64,000 nucleotides of DNA from Rhynchonema sp. JSB1_4 (Eukaryota; Nematoda; Chromadorea; Monhysterida; Xyalidae), in contig JASAMV010003567.1 in NCBI GenBank assembly GCA_030248065.1, forward strand, positions 1 to 64,000, in the 5' to 3' direction. Both the position numbers and the translations under genes were made by a program. This document shows positions 47,977 through 58,700 of this stretch, in pieces; position 1 is the stretch's first letter, and each line of letters starts with the position of its first letter. Under the pieces are notes generated by a model that was given only the letters and a program-made list of their open reading frames with translations, made no database searches and was not told the origin of the DNA.

Positions 47977-48531
47977 CAGTGTAGTTCCTGGGGGGGTCCC
48001 CCCTAAGATACACTAACCGCCGCGACCAAGGTACACTAGCACACGCGCCAGGTACACTAACCGCCTCAATTTTTGCCCAAAATAGGCATTTTTAGGCCTA
48101 AAATGGGTGATTTTTAGGTCAATGATGTCAAAAGTCGCCAAAATACCCTTTTTATGGAGATTTTTTTCCAAAAGGGGCAAAAATCGGTCAAATTTTCCAC
48201 CTCAAAAAGTGACTTTTTTCTGGATTTGGGTCTTCCCCCAGGGAGGCACACTAACCGCCGCACGGAAAAAAGGGGTAGGTACACTAACCGCCGCACGGAA
48301 AAAAGGGGTAGGTACACTCACGGAAAAAAGGGGTAGGTACACTAACCGCCGCACGGAAAAAAAGGGGTAGGTACACTCATGGAAAAAAGGGGTAGGTACA
48401 CTAACCGCCGCACGGAAAAAAGGGGTAGGTACACTAACCGCCGCACGGAAAAAAGGGGTAGGTACACTAACCGCCGCACGGAAAAAAGGGATAGGTACAC
48501 TAACCGCCGCGCCGGACCAGGAACTACACTG
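47977..48531. mobile_element. hAT-like MITE carrying a ~36-bp tandem repeat
   Basis: The ends CAGTGTAGTTCCTGG and CCAGGAACTACACTG are flanked by the exact 8-bp duplication ACACAACG (47969-47976, 48532-48539). Inside, 48241-48510 is a tandem array of GGTACACTAACCGCCGCACGG units plus AAAAAAGGGGTA. Confidence 0.93.
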
Positions 48532-48638
48532 ACACAACGCAATGCACAATAATCAAGACAGGTTCTTCGAATTTGATGAATTTGGTTCATTTAGCTCACA
48601 ATACCTGTCACAGCATAGCAAGTAACCAGCCAACCAAC

Positions 48639-49249
48639 CTCAATCTCAATACCGGCCAAATTCTTGTACTTGACCTTTGGATCAAAATCGCCATTACATC
48701 CGTCACTATTGTTGCAGCAACATACGTAGATCGGAAAGTTGTATCGAACATCGTTGAAATGATGGCAGCTCGCCGCACCGTCCTCTGAAAAGGTAAACAT
48801 GTAAATTTTTACCTGGTTTGATGGTAAAATACGGCTAAGAATAGGCACTTTGTGGGCTCTCTTGGCCTAAAATGACTTTAGCAACACGATGCCTGATAGT
48901 TAAAATGCGACTGAATCTGGTCCAAACGGCATGATGACCTACAGAGAAAAACAGCGGAAATAGATGCGAGGGCTTGCAGCAACATTCGTTTCTTATAAAA
49001 CTGAAGAAGATCCAAATTTATGACAACGATTACGTTATCGTAAAAAAAATTTTTATTTTAATTACTGTTCAAAACAAACCGCTCTGAATCTCTTCCCGGG
49101 CAAAAGAACATGTGCACAACCGTTCACAATCGCAAACAAACAAACATGGTCCAAAGTTCTTACCTCTGTCGAACAGCGTTGAATTGCAGAATGCTTCGTC
49201 ATCGAATTGTGCTTCCGTCACGCATCTCTTGAAAAAAGTGTTGCGATTT
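48639..49249 (-). CDS. ET-module secreted/surface protein (2 exons seen, partial)
   Basis: Exons 49164-49249 and 48639-48784 (minus strand) join in phase. Together they encode RCVTEAQFDDEAFCNSTLFDR, then SCHHFNDVRYNF, then VCCCNNSDGCNGDF. The Cys pattern (C, then C, then C, then CCC..D.CN) is the ET module, a small extracellular fold common in nematode proteins and related in pattern to Ly6/three-finger domains. The second exon ends GIEIE at a GTTGGT donor, so more exons lie to the left, and others with the signal peptide should lie to the right. Function is unknown; ET-module proteins are secreted or membrane-anchored. The hAT-like element at 47977-48531 lies just downstream. Confidence 0.7.
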
Positions 49250-49259
49250 CTGGAATGAG

Positions 49260-50950
49260 AGAGCAATTTTCGTTTGGTGTACTGATGAGGCAGGTATGTG
49301 GCTACTGAAGGCAGAGTCCAGTGATATAGTTGGGGTCGCGTTGGGGGGGGTCCAGCCGAGCAGTAAATTCGAACTACCAAATTCCACAGCCCTCCAAAAC
49401 GCCTGTCAACTAGAGATCGGACGGTTTCGGCATGTTGGCCCCTCAAAAGATGTTGGTGTCGAGTGTCGGAATGCAAATTCTGACTGTCGGCGCTTAAACT
49501 GTTGGCGGTGCGGGCAAATTTGTAAACATGTGCGATAAAACTCAGATTTCGGCATTTTGCTGGAAAACAGCTTTATATTATGAAAGATTATTGGTGTCGG
49601 TGTTGATTTCTTCCAAATGTCGGTGTCGGGCGTCGTCCCCTCCCCACGGCTATGTGGCTTGAGCCACCAAAAACGGCTAAAAACGTGTTGTCATGTCCGG
49701 GATATATTTGGAAATTTTTTGTCCGGAAATTTTTGGCTGATGGTCATTTTTCTTTATTTTTTCAGATTTTTACCTAAAATATGCTAGGTGGCTGATGGTC
49801 AATAGCTAGGTCGAGTTGACCTGTTGTCCAACTGTACATCACTGAAGCAGACAGAGCAGAAAGCCAGAATCCAACAACCTTTCAATCAGACAGAACGGTT
49901 CGTTTGATCGACAGTCCTCTTGTGCCTCGCACGCATAGTACGGATCGCCGTGATTCTGTTCGCCGCGACAACAAACCAACGCTGACGTGCTTCGCATCTG
50001 AATCACGGTTTTTTTTTTTCAAATTGACGTTCTGGCATCTGAATCGGGCGGGGCCAAACCACCACTACAAAGGCATGAATTTCAGGTGTCAGTTAGTCAT
50101 CAACAGCCTTATTTCCATCCGCCAGCCAGTATACCGGCACGTACAAACATTTGCGCCCAAAGGTGACTTCATACAGTGTTTGCGAATCGAGAACAAGTGC
50201 TTGGCCTTTCCGGGGTACTGCCATGACCACCAGGCTGACATAAGTTTCTCGCACACAAACTTGACGGTTTTGTACGTACGCACTTGTGGCCACCGTTTAT
50301 ACCATGCGTTTTACTAGAGCTGTGGAGGCTCTATTTAGGTTTTTCAGTAATAGAAGAACCCCCGTAATACAGCCCGCCAAAATGGGGTCAGTGCAGTGAA
50401 TTAGAGCCCCATCCGTCCCCTTGTATTTAGGATTTTGTTTTTCACGGTAAACCAAACCTGACGCAAAACAATCAGCAGAAGAGTTGCGAAAGCGAGAGAT
50501 GAAAAGCGTCGAGCCGACGAACTAATATGAAGCGCCAGTGCCTCCACGTATGAGCCAAGAAACGGAAACGAAGGCATGATTTTGGTGCACCTGCAACCAT
50601 AGTGACAAAAATTACGGTAATTTACATTTTCAAAAAAAACGTTTTTTTTCGGAAAAAGATCTTTTTTTCTGAATAAATTACCATTACTTAAGGATTTCCG
50701 AAGTCAAAAACACCCATTTTTTAGCAATTTGTGCTCTGCTTGTGGTTTGTTAATCCCCACCTGCGTGATTTAGGCACGAAAAAGGGTCGCTTTCAGCTGT
50801 TTCATGCCTTTTTACAGAGATTTTGTATGTAAAACAGGTTCGAGCCCCAAGAAAATTTTCCCCCTTTGTCAGAGCAAAAACACATTTTCTCGGAAAAATA
50901 AGTTACTGGTAATTTTTCCGGGGGATTTATTTTCGAAAATTACCGTGGCA
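49260..50950. other. No gene recognised
   Basis: An open frame at 50093-50293 (minus) has ordinary composition but no family or splice support. 50310-50430 contains GGGGTTCTTC / GAGCCCC palindromic words akin to those at 41.3-42 kb and 55.6 kb. A fragment of the TTTTCGAAACGG MITE lies at 50950-51010. Confidence 0.35.
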
Positions 50951-51009
50951 TTTTCGAAACGGCGTAAAGGTCAGTTGGGTGTGTAAAGGTCGGTGAAAAG
51001 CTCGGTGTG

Positions 51010-51960
51010 AGAAAGTTCAGTGCAAGCTCGGCGCAGTGTTGGAGGTACTCTGGAGGGGGATACCTACTGTACCGGGCTCGGAGAGGGGGGATACCTACTG
51101 TACCAGAGCCGACGGCCTGGGGGGTTATGTACCTAGGGCAGGGGGGTTGGGGGGGGGTTAGGTTTTGCAAATTTGGAGAAAAGTCATGTTTTGAGGTCGA
51201 AAATTTGGCTCATTTTTGCCCCTTTAAGGAAAAAAATTTCAATAAAAAGGGTATTTTGGCGATTTTTGACCAAACCATCCCCCCAGCTCCAACACTGGCT
51301 CGGTGTAAGCTTGAAACATTGCACGCTGAGCAAGCAGCAGACGCGCGTTTCTAAACGAAAGGTCAACTTGAACTTTAACAGTTTGCTGTGCAAGCGTAAA
51401 TCGTTTGTTTACAACCTGGTTCATTTAAGCTGGTTGCACACACGTTTTAAAGGAATATTTGTAAGTTAACTAACACTTCGCCACAAGACTGTTGAGAAAT
51501 TGAACATTCATTGCAAGGGCGAATCCAGCTACTTCTGAGGGGGAGATACTTTACCTTGCGGCCAAAAAGAGGGGGAGATACCGGGGTACTGTACCATGGA
51601 TTTTTTTTAACCAAATTTAGTAGCTTTTTAGCTACTAAATTTTTTGAAAAGCTAGTAGATTTTCAAATTTAGTAGCCTAAAAGCTACTAAATTTTGTACT
51701 TTGGCCAAAAAAAGCTAGTAAACTGGCTTTTCAGCGGCAAAAAAGCTACTAAATTTTTGATTTTATTAGGTTCTTGCTACTAGCCCATTTTGAAAAAATA
51801 AACCCTGTACTGTACCCAGAAAGAAATTTTAGGGGGAGATGCTGACTGTACCATACTACTTTCGCGAGAATTCAACTTTTATAAGTTAAAATGTGCAGAA
51901 ATCGAGCGGGACGCGCAAGTTGTTGCACTTTTAGTAGATTTTGACCGATTTTTGGCCGTT
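51010..51960. repeat. Unresolved repeats with GGTACAGTAGGTA and AGCTACTAAATTT words
   Basis: 51040-51165 has GGGGGATACCTACTGTACC duplicated. 51590-51790 carries several AAGCTACTAAATTT words in both orientations. These look like transposon interiors or nested fragments, but no bounded element was defined. Confidence 0.45.
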
Positions 51961-51986
51961 TTGGACCAAAAAATGGTACTTTTGGC

Positions 51987-52422
51987 CAGGGTAGTACTTG
52001 GGGAGGGGGTGGGGTCCCCCCAAATTCATCTATCTATCGTCAACACTTCTTGATTTCATCTATCTATCGTCAACACTTATGGGCAAATCTATCTATCGTC
52101 AACAAATTCTGGGAACAATCTATCTATCGTCAACACATTTCGAACCCAAAATTGACATTTTTGACTCAAAATGGCTCAAAATCGGTATTTTTTACCCCAG
52201 ATAGGCAAAAAATCGCGCGCTACGCGCGGATTTAGTACATCTATGTACATTTTCATTAATATTCACACATTATTACCTGCTTAGAACACTATACTACACC
52301 TTGATTTTTGGCGACCCCCCCCCCACCATCTATCTATCGTCAACAAGTTTGGGTCGACCCCCCCCAGATTTCGGACTTGGGTCATCTATCTATCGTCAAC
52401 ACCCTGACCAAGTACTACACTG
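51987..52422. mobile_element. hAT-like MITE carrying CATCTATCTATCGTCAACAC repeats
   Basis: The ends CAGGGTAGTACTTGG and CCAAGTACTACACTG are flanked by CTTTTGGC and CTTTTAGC (7 of 8 identical). The interior holds six copies of a ~20-bp word (atctatctatcgtcaaca). Confidence 0.85.
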
Positions 52423-52572
52423 CTTTTAGCGGGGTGAAATTTTGGAAAAATTGGGGGAGACATTGGTGTAGGAGAGGGGTCCCCCCTCTAGGCACAGTAG
52501 GCAGGTAGGTTGATGATGATGATGATGATTCGTGGGCAGGCGCGGCCTAGCCGCGAAAGTGTGGAACCCCAT

Positions 52573-52685
52573 CAGTGTAGTTCCGGGGGGGTGGGGGGAG
52601 GGGGTCCCCCCCTAAGGTACACTAACCGCCGCACGAAAAAAAAGGGTAGGTACACTAACCGCCGCGCCGGACCAGGAACTACACT
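52573..52685. mobile_element. Short hAT-like MITE, 113 bp
   Basis: The ends CAGTGTAGTTCCGGG and CCAGGAACTACACTG are flanked by AACCCCAT and GACCCCAT (7 of 8). It is an internally deleted relative of 47977-48531 with one or two GGTACACTAACCGCCGC units left. Confidence 0.88.
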
Positions 52686-52733
52686 GGACCCCATGGTGGT
52701 AGGGATTTTTACACAGGCCCAGCAACTTGGAGA

Positions 52734-52980
52734 CAGGGGTCGCAATCGGGCCGGGTTTGGCCGGCCCGGCCCGAGCCCCCAAATTTCCGGCCCGGCCCGA
52801 CCCCGACCTCTCGGGCCGGGGTGCCCGGCCCGGCCCGGCCCGAACCCCGAAATCTCCGGGCCGGCGCAGATTTTACTTCATATTTTTTGCGATTTTTTTT
52901 GAACCTATTTTTTGGTTGAAAATTCATTGTTTTACATGAAAAAGTCGTCAGATAAACAACAATACTGGATCGCTTACTTG
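52734..52980. mobile_element. Left part of an outer GC-rich element
   Basis: Begins CAGGGGTCGCAATCGGGCCGG and has (GGCCC)n zones, then an AT-rich interior with CCTATTTTTTGGTTGAAAAT that is mirrored near 53980-54040. It is interrupted at 52981 by the next element. Its own right end was not identified, so it may be truncated. Confidence 0.55.
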
Positions 52981-53205
52981 CAGAGGTCCCAATCGGGCCG
53001 GCCCGAGCTCGGGCCGGGCCGGGCCGCGATTTTGGGCTTTTGGCTCGGGCCGGGCCGGGCCGGAGATTTGGAGGGTCGGGCCGGGCCGGGCCGGGCACCC
53101 CGGCCCGAAGCTTCTGAAGTGACTTATTTTACTGAAAAAGTAGGGTTTTTTGTCAAAAATACTAAAATTTCTGACGGATTCAGCAAGTCAGTGATCAGTA
53201 TTGTC

Positions 53206-53947
53206 CAGTGGTGTGGCTACCAAGGCGTGCAATCAACCTACTGTACCACCAGAAAGGCCTGCAATCAACCTACCTTCTGTACCGGACCGGCCGAGCTTGG
53301 GGGGGGAACAAAATTTTTTATGTCTAAATTTAGATGAAAATGTACTCTAAAACCCTCATTTCGCGCGCAGCGCGCGATTTTTCGATTATTTGGAGTGAAA
53401 AATATCGATTTTATACCATTTTGAGCCAAAAATAGCAACCTGTACCAGTGTAGTGGCAGGCCCATGTGTGGGAGGTAAGTATGATGCGGGGTTGGGACCG
53501 GAAGCGTGAGAGGTATGATTTTGGTCACCCAAAAAGGCGAAAAAAACACCGTTTTTGTGATACAATTTTGGCCAAAAATTGAGGTAAAAATAGTACTTTT
53601 TCCAAATATTCGCCGAAAATCGCCTAAAAATAGGTATTATGGGTGGGTTTGCGCGCGGAGAGCGCGATTTTTGGGAAAATAAGGTCGAAAAACACCGATT
53701 TTTGTCTTAAAAAGGTATAAAATTGCTTGTGAGAGGTATGATTTGGAGTTGTGAGAGGTAAGTACTCAACCCCCCCAACCCCCCTCGGGTTTTGTGGTAG
53801 GTAAGTACTGAGAGGGGGGGTAACCCCCCCCAACCCCCCCCCCAGCCACTACTATGCCTGTACCAGCCGGGGGGCGGCGACCTACCTACTGTACCTGTAC
53901 CAGGATGGCGCGTCATCTACCTTACCTACCCCCCAGCCACACCATTG
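53206..53947. mobile_element. Nested hAT-like element (CAGTGGTGTGGCT ends)
   Basis: The ends CAGTGGTGTGGCT and AGCCACACCATTG are flanked by the exact 8-bp duplication GTATTGTC (53198-53205, 53948-53955). Confidence 0.88.
53446..53856. mobile_element. Innermost hAT-like MITE (CAGTGTAGTGGC ends)
   Basis: A copy of the element at 44674-45061. A 7-bp direct repeat CCTGTAC lies next to both ends (53439-53445, 53857-53863). Confidence 0.82.
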
Positions 53948-54330
53948 GTATTGTCTAGCTGGCGACTTTTTCATGGAAAACAATGAATTTTCAACCAAAA
54001 AAATAGATTCAAAAATCGCAAAAATTATGACAAAAATTGGGTTAAAATCTGAGCCAAAAATTCGGGCCGGGCAGGGCCGGGCCGGAGATTTGGGGGTTCG
54101 GGCCGGGCCGGGCCGGAGATTTGGGGGCTCGGGCCGGGCCGGGCCGGCCAAACCCGGCCCGATTGCGACCTCTGCTTACTTGCCGAATCCGTCAGAAATT
54201 TTAGTATTTTTGACAAAACAATCCCTACTTTTTTCAGTAAAATAAGTCACTTCAGAAGCTTCGACCCTCCAAATCTCCGGCCCTGCCCGAGCCAAAAGCC
54301 CAAAATCGCGGCCCGGCCAGGCCGCCTGTC

Positions 54331-54535
54331 CAGAGGTGGGAATCGGGCCGGCCCGGCCCGGCCCGGCCCGGCCCGGCCCGATGTTCGGGCCGGGCCGGGC
54401 CGACTTTTTTCCAAGTCGGGCCGGGCCGGGCCGGACTTCCCGGCCCGAACTGTCGGGCCGGGCCGGGCCGGGCCGACCCCCGGACCTCGTCGGGCCGGGC
54501 CGGGCCGAGGTAACCCGGCCCGATTCCCACCTCTG
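54331..54535. mobile_element. GC-rich palindromic hAT-like MITE, 205 bp
   Basis: The ends CAGAGGTGGGAATCGGGCC and GGCCCGATTCCCACCTCTG are flanked by the exact 8-bp duplication CGCCTGTC (54323-54330, 54536-54543). Almost the whole body is (GGCCC)n / (GGGCC)n. Confidence 0.93.
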
Positions 54536-54559
54536 CGCCTGTCCCCATCCGGACCAGGA

Positions 54560-55046
54560 ACTGCACACTGAAGGGGATTCATTCCACCGAAATTCGAACT
54601 GGCGCCCTCAGGCCCGGAAAATATTGCTGGTCAAGACCATTGTCCAATTCTCAAATTTGGACAATTTGTTCGGCACGCAACTTGCCGGATCATTGGTTTC
54701 ACATGCAGCACGCATATTTTCTGATTTTTTTTCTCTGTGGGATCCGACGGGGCGGAGCTTGTATTCCCACCAGATGGTCAAAATGTGCATTAGCGGTTGG
54801 TGGGTCTTGGGTCATGTTGTCACGTTGAAATACTGAATTTACAAAACACCACCATAAAGTTGACAAGCAGACAGCTGCTCAAATACTGTGTGCGACCAAC
54901 GCTCACGCTCTCAAATAAACGGCAAGGTGATCGCAAAACAACAATATCATAAACGATTCTGTTTTTCTTTCGGAATTTACGCCATTTACTCTGAGGCTGA
55001 ACACAGTCACACAAGTGTATTATACAACCTGTATAAATCTGTCGTA
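54560..55046. other. No gene recognised; upstream of the secreted-protein gene
   Basis: May include the promoter and 5' UTR of the gene starting at 55047. No core promoter element could be assigned. The frame is open upstream of that ATG, so an earlier start cannot be excluded. Confidence 0.3.
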
Positions 55047-57029
55047 ATGACGTCGACACAGTTGATCGTAAGTTTTTCTTTGAGAAAGATTTCCAAAATG
55101 TTGCTTGCTTGTTTCTCGGTTTCAAAGTTCAAGATTGAATATAGCCACAAACGTTGCATACCCCGCATTATTTCAGCTGGCTTCGGCCATCTGCCTGGCG
55201 CTGGTGCACACCCAAACAATCTCACACATCTCAGTCAGCAAACTGTACCAGTTGGCACAACAAAAGGTCCTGTGTTTTTGCAGCTTTTTACCGGAGTTTT
55301 CCATATGGCCGTGAGCAGATAAACGCGGAATGCAGATTTCTGCATTCTGCATTCCGCGTTTATCTGCTCACCTTTGCGGAATTCTTTATTTCTGCAAGTA
55401 AATTTATGCTTTTGTTCAAACCTCTCAGTTGCTGTTTGCGTTAAGATGCAACATTTTGAGGTCAGCACGCTGAAAGTTGTCATCGTCACCCAAGCAGATA
55501 AACGCGGAATGCGGAATGCAGAAATCTGCCATTCCGCGTTTATCTGCTAACCAATTTCCGCATTCCGCGTTTATCTGCTCACAGCCTATAAAGCTCCCGG
55601 GGCTCTATTTTCAAAAAAAAAGGTGGAAAGTCGTCGTTTTTGTGTCAAACATTTTATCCAAATTGAGCTCCCGGGCGCTCCATTCGGAAACATTTTCGAA
55701 TAGAGCCCTCGGAAGACTTCTTCGGGAAGAGGGGCTGTATGGAAAACTCCGGCACCAGTGAAAAATGCTGCTGTTACAAAAACCGTGACTTGCGACACTC
55801 ATGCGACGCCATGAAACAAGCACTAGGGTTGGGCAAAAAACGTTTTTTTAATTCGTTTAAAAAAAAGTTTTCTTAAAACGTCCAGATGACCATAACATGC
55901 CCCAAAAAAGTTGGAAAACGCCCATGTTTGGAAGAAAACGTGGTTAAATGAAGTAGTTTTATGTGTTCTGAGACAAAATAAACGGGTTTCAATACTTTTC
56001 TAGCAAGTTGTTAACATCCCATATCAGACCCGCATCATGGGACCAACTTTGGCCGGGGTCATCATAAACTCCGTATATCGACGTATCTCGATAAAGTAAA
56101 AATTGGTCAAAAATTTTTTGAAAAAATGGGACAAAAAATTGATTTTCCTTGAAAATTAGGGTACTTGCCCTGAATAATCAGGAAAAATCAAAGAAATTCA
56201 ATGTTTAAAAAAACGAAAAACGACCCAGGCGTTTTTTCGTCGTTTTTTAGAAAAAACGCCGTCGTTTTTTTGCCCAACCCTGACAAGCACTATGCGTGCC
56301 ACTTTTTATTTTGCTTGTCTCCCAAAATCAGGCAACTGCATACGTATGGGACCCTTGTGGCGCTGGTGTTACCAGCAACAAAAACTTGTCCCCATACAAA
56401 CACATTTGAACTGCTCTTTAGGCTGGTCAAATTGTGCGACCAACATTGGATCCGAAACAACTGACAGGTTGCGCTCTCGGGCTGCGAAAAGTTGAAAAAA
56501 AATGTTGTTTATTTGCGCAATATCAAACTTTCAGGTGAACGCAATGGGTTACGATATCGAAGTCGAGCGTGTGGTCGAGTATATGCATGAAAATCCGGAT
56601 AAGGAAAAAATCGCGGTCAGTTTTTCTTTGACATTTAGTATTATCTGCATCGAATGTCGCTGGGCCGATGCCTAATATGATGACCTTGGTCACGTGGCTG
56701 CATGGTCATGTGCACTGCTTGTATAAGTGGCTCTGGCCTCGCTATGGACCAATGTGACGAAACTCTGTTTGTGCGTAGGCATATAGGCAGTGATGTTACA
56801 GCCCAGCAATAAGACCTGCCGGTGGAGCTTTTCAGCAAGTTGGACCCGAACATTTCAAATACGTTTCATTCAGGAGTACGCCGCCATCCACAATATCCCG
56901 CCCGAGGTGATGAATATGCTGCACAAATGGTTCCAAATGTTCCTGGAAGAAGAAGAAATCATTCAAGCAGAGGGGATCACGAACGAACCGCGACCGAAAA
57001 CTGGTGTTGAGCGCCCACCTGAGGTCTAG
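55047..57029 (+). CDS. Small secreted alpha-helical protein, unknown family (4 exons)
   Basis: Exons 55047-55067, 55177-55266, 56535-56615 and 56874-57029 are each a multiple of three, join in phase 0 and give 115 residues. Residues 1-21 (MTSTQLILASAICLALVHTQ) form a classical signal peptide, which is why this ATG was chosen. The mature part includes VSKLYQLAQQKVNAMGYD, VERVVEYMHENPDKEKIA and IHNIPPEVMNMLHKWFQMF, amphipathic helices followed by an acidic stretch (EEEEII) and a Pro-rich C-terminus. It contains no cysteine after the signal peptide. I do not recognise the family. Intron 2 contains two hairpin repeats and a hAT-like MITE. The stop at 57027-57029 lies about 280 bp before the next plus-strand gene. 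Confidence 0.65.
55311..55371. repeat. 61-bp near-perfect palindrome
   Basis: GTGAGCAGATAAACGCGGAA and its mirror TTCCGCGTTTATCTGCTCAC border a TGCAGATTTCTGCATTCTGCA centre. It could fold as a hairpin or be the smallest member of an inverted-repeat element. Confidence 0.85.
55495..55581. repeat. Second GCAGATAAACGCGGAAT palindrome cluster
   Basis: The same arm as at 55311, with duplicated GCGGAAT blocks, a mirrored arm and an additional right arm copy ending TTATCTGCTCAC. Confidence 0.8.
55824..56282. mobile_element. hAT-like MITE, 459 bp
   Basis: The ends TAGGGTTGGGCAAAAAACG and CGTTTTTTTGCCCAACCCTG are flanked by the exact 8-bp duplication ACAAGCAC (55816-55823, 56283-56290). It lies in intron 2 of the small secreted-protein gene. 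Confidence 0.9.
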
Positions 57030-57309
57030 GATTGTGATCTAAGACGATGATTATTGTATATGTATGCCCCCTTTGGGCTCTTGTATTATGCGCGGGCTCT
57101 GAATGTTTTTTTTCTCAAACAGCTCGTTAATTTGTAGGCCATCATCAAGGTCAAGCGCTCTAAATTACATCAGGCGCCATTTTAGGACAATTGAACCACG
57201 TGGATTTCATAAACAATTTGTGAAGATGCAAACGGCGGGTGTCTTGTTGGCGACATATTTTTTTCATTGCTCAATCGAATTTAAATTCCATCCTGCACCA
57301 CTGGTCACA

Positions 57310-58700
57310 ATGTCATCCTGGCCCCTATTACTGCTTCTAATCCTAAATCTGATTAATTCCATCCACTCTAACACAACGCCACCTGCTGATTATTATATAA
57401 CCACTGTGAAACATCAACGAGCGAATGAAAGAACTGTGGATATCAACAGACATCTAATTATTCAAACAGCAACCAATACTGTTGCGAATACAACCGATAA
57501 TTCAACGATACAAAAACCAAACATCAACGAAACTATCGAATCGCAGACGGTTGAGCCAAAAGCGGACACTTTTGAGGACCATTTGATCCAACTGGGCATC
57601 ATCACTTCTCTCGCTGTCGTTGTGTGTTAGTATTGATGGTTTTTTTGTTTTAATGTTTGGGGAATTACAGCGATTATCACTTTATTCGTTTTTATGTGCG
57701 GCCTAAAAAATAGATTTGTCTTCGGGACAGAAAGAACTGTGAATGCTAAAACAGCCAGTAAATGACGATCTTGCCACAACGCCCGATTTTCTCGGGCTGG
57801 TCGTAGATTCCGTCTCACTGTCGACAGCAATGAGGCGCGTTCCATGTTGCCCATTGGTGCGGGTCATTTGGTGCATTGGCACTGACGATGACCGATGTTT
57901 ATGAAAACAGGCCGAAACGGCCAACCACAAACCCACTGCACATGACGTCACGGTGTTCCGGAATCGATGAACATGAAACCTGCAGTCCTAATCACGATTT
58001 GTATCCTCAGTGAAACATCACCCTGGTTGGTTGTACAGGTCTGTTCGTGTGCCTGACGGCTTACGAATGGCGCAAATACCTGATGACGTACAGTGGTGAC
58101 CACTCGCCCGCGTATCTCAAAGACCCGGTCACTCAAGATCAGGATCAAATGGAGAAATACGAGCCGCTGAAAGTGAGTGATTATTGTGAACGGAAGGGCG
58201 AATGAAGGGAATCATCCATTTGAAAAAAATTAATCCATATTTTTATCCCACTTGTGTGAACGGTCAGCTCCGGTACTGAGGTCCTATCAGTATCACGTCA
58301 CCGCGTGAGAATAGCTCGACAGTTATATGTAGTTACTGATGCGATTTGCTTCGACCAGCGCAAAAGTTGTTTGCTGGCTTCAGCTTTTACGCTGGTCAAA
58401 ATTAACAGTGACATCAACATCATCATTGAATCTCGAGGTATCCGGAGTACAAACTCACGTGACCCAGATACGTGTGAAACGTGACCGGAAGCTGCCGATC
58501 ACCAAACTTGGTTGTGGCTGGAGTTGAACTTAAAAAAGGGTACTATGTGTGTATCCCAACTTTTACAGGTGACACTGAAACACAAACTGAAAGAACCGAA
58601 TGAGGACACGTTTGTGGAAACAGCCGTTGACCAATCAGCGAAGAGCATGCCTAATCTGGTCCAGATCGAGTCCAGCTACAGATTTCATCACCAATCGTAA
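57310..58700 (+). CDS. Single-pass membrane protein with alternative exons, unknown function
   Basis: The first exon (ATG 57310 to 57625) encodes a signal peptide (MSSWPLLLLLILNLINSIHS), an Asn/Thr-rich ectodomain of ~70 residues with several N-x-S/T sites, and the start of a membrane segment (LIQLGIITSLAVVV). The donor after 57625 is phase 1. Two acceptors fit. Exon 57671-57765 follows a 45-nt intron and continues the helix as SIITLFVFMCGLKNRF with a short tail and stop (~136 residues). Alternatively, exon 58039-58172 continues it as CLFVCLTAYEWRKYLM, then exon 58569-58700 finishes a tail of about 90 residues ending RFHHQS (~193 residues). A donor GTAAAT at 57758 would also allow exon 57671-57757 as an in-frame cassette. 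The family is not recognised. An earlier in-frame ATG at 57226 exists, but 57310 gives a proper signal peptide. Confidence 0.65.

Larger units (their letters stand above)
52981..54174. mobile_element. GC-rich hAT-like element, host of two nested insertions
   Basis: The ends CAGAGGTCCCAATCGGGCC and GGCCCGATTGCGACCTCTG are flanked by the exact 8-bp duplication CTTACTTG (52973-52980, 54175-54182). It contains the element 53206-53947, which in turn contains 53446-53856. Confidence 0.85.

Noticed and set aside
48107..48590. Repetitive open frames with TNRRTEK or RRLVYLPLFSV repeats
   Set aside because: Produced by the ~36-bp tandem repeat inside the hAT-like MITE at 47977-48531.
50093..50293. 66-codon minus-strand ORF
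   Set aside because: Reasonable composition but ends in a stop before the ET-module exons, with no acceptor in phase and no family.
57743..57904. Open frame starting MLKQPVNDDL after the short-isoform exon
   Set aside because: No start context or splice partner; it overlaps the short-tail exon in another frame and is more likely 3' UTR or intron.
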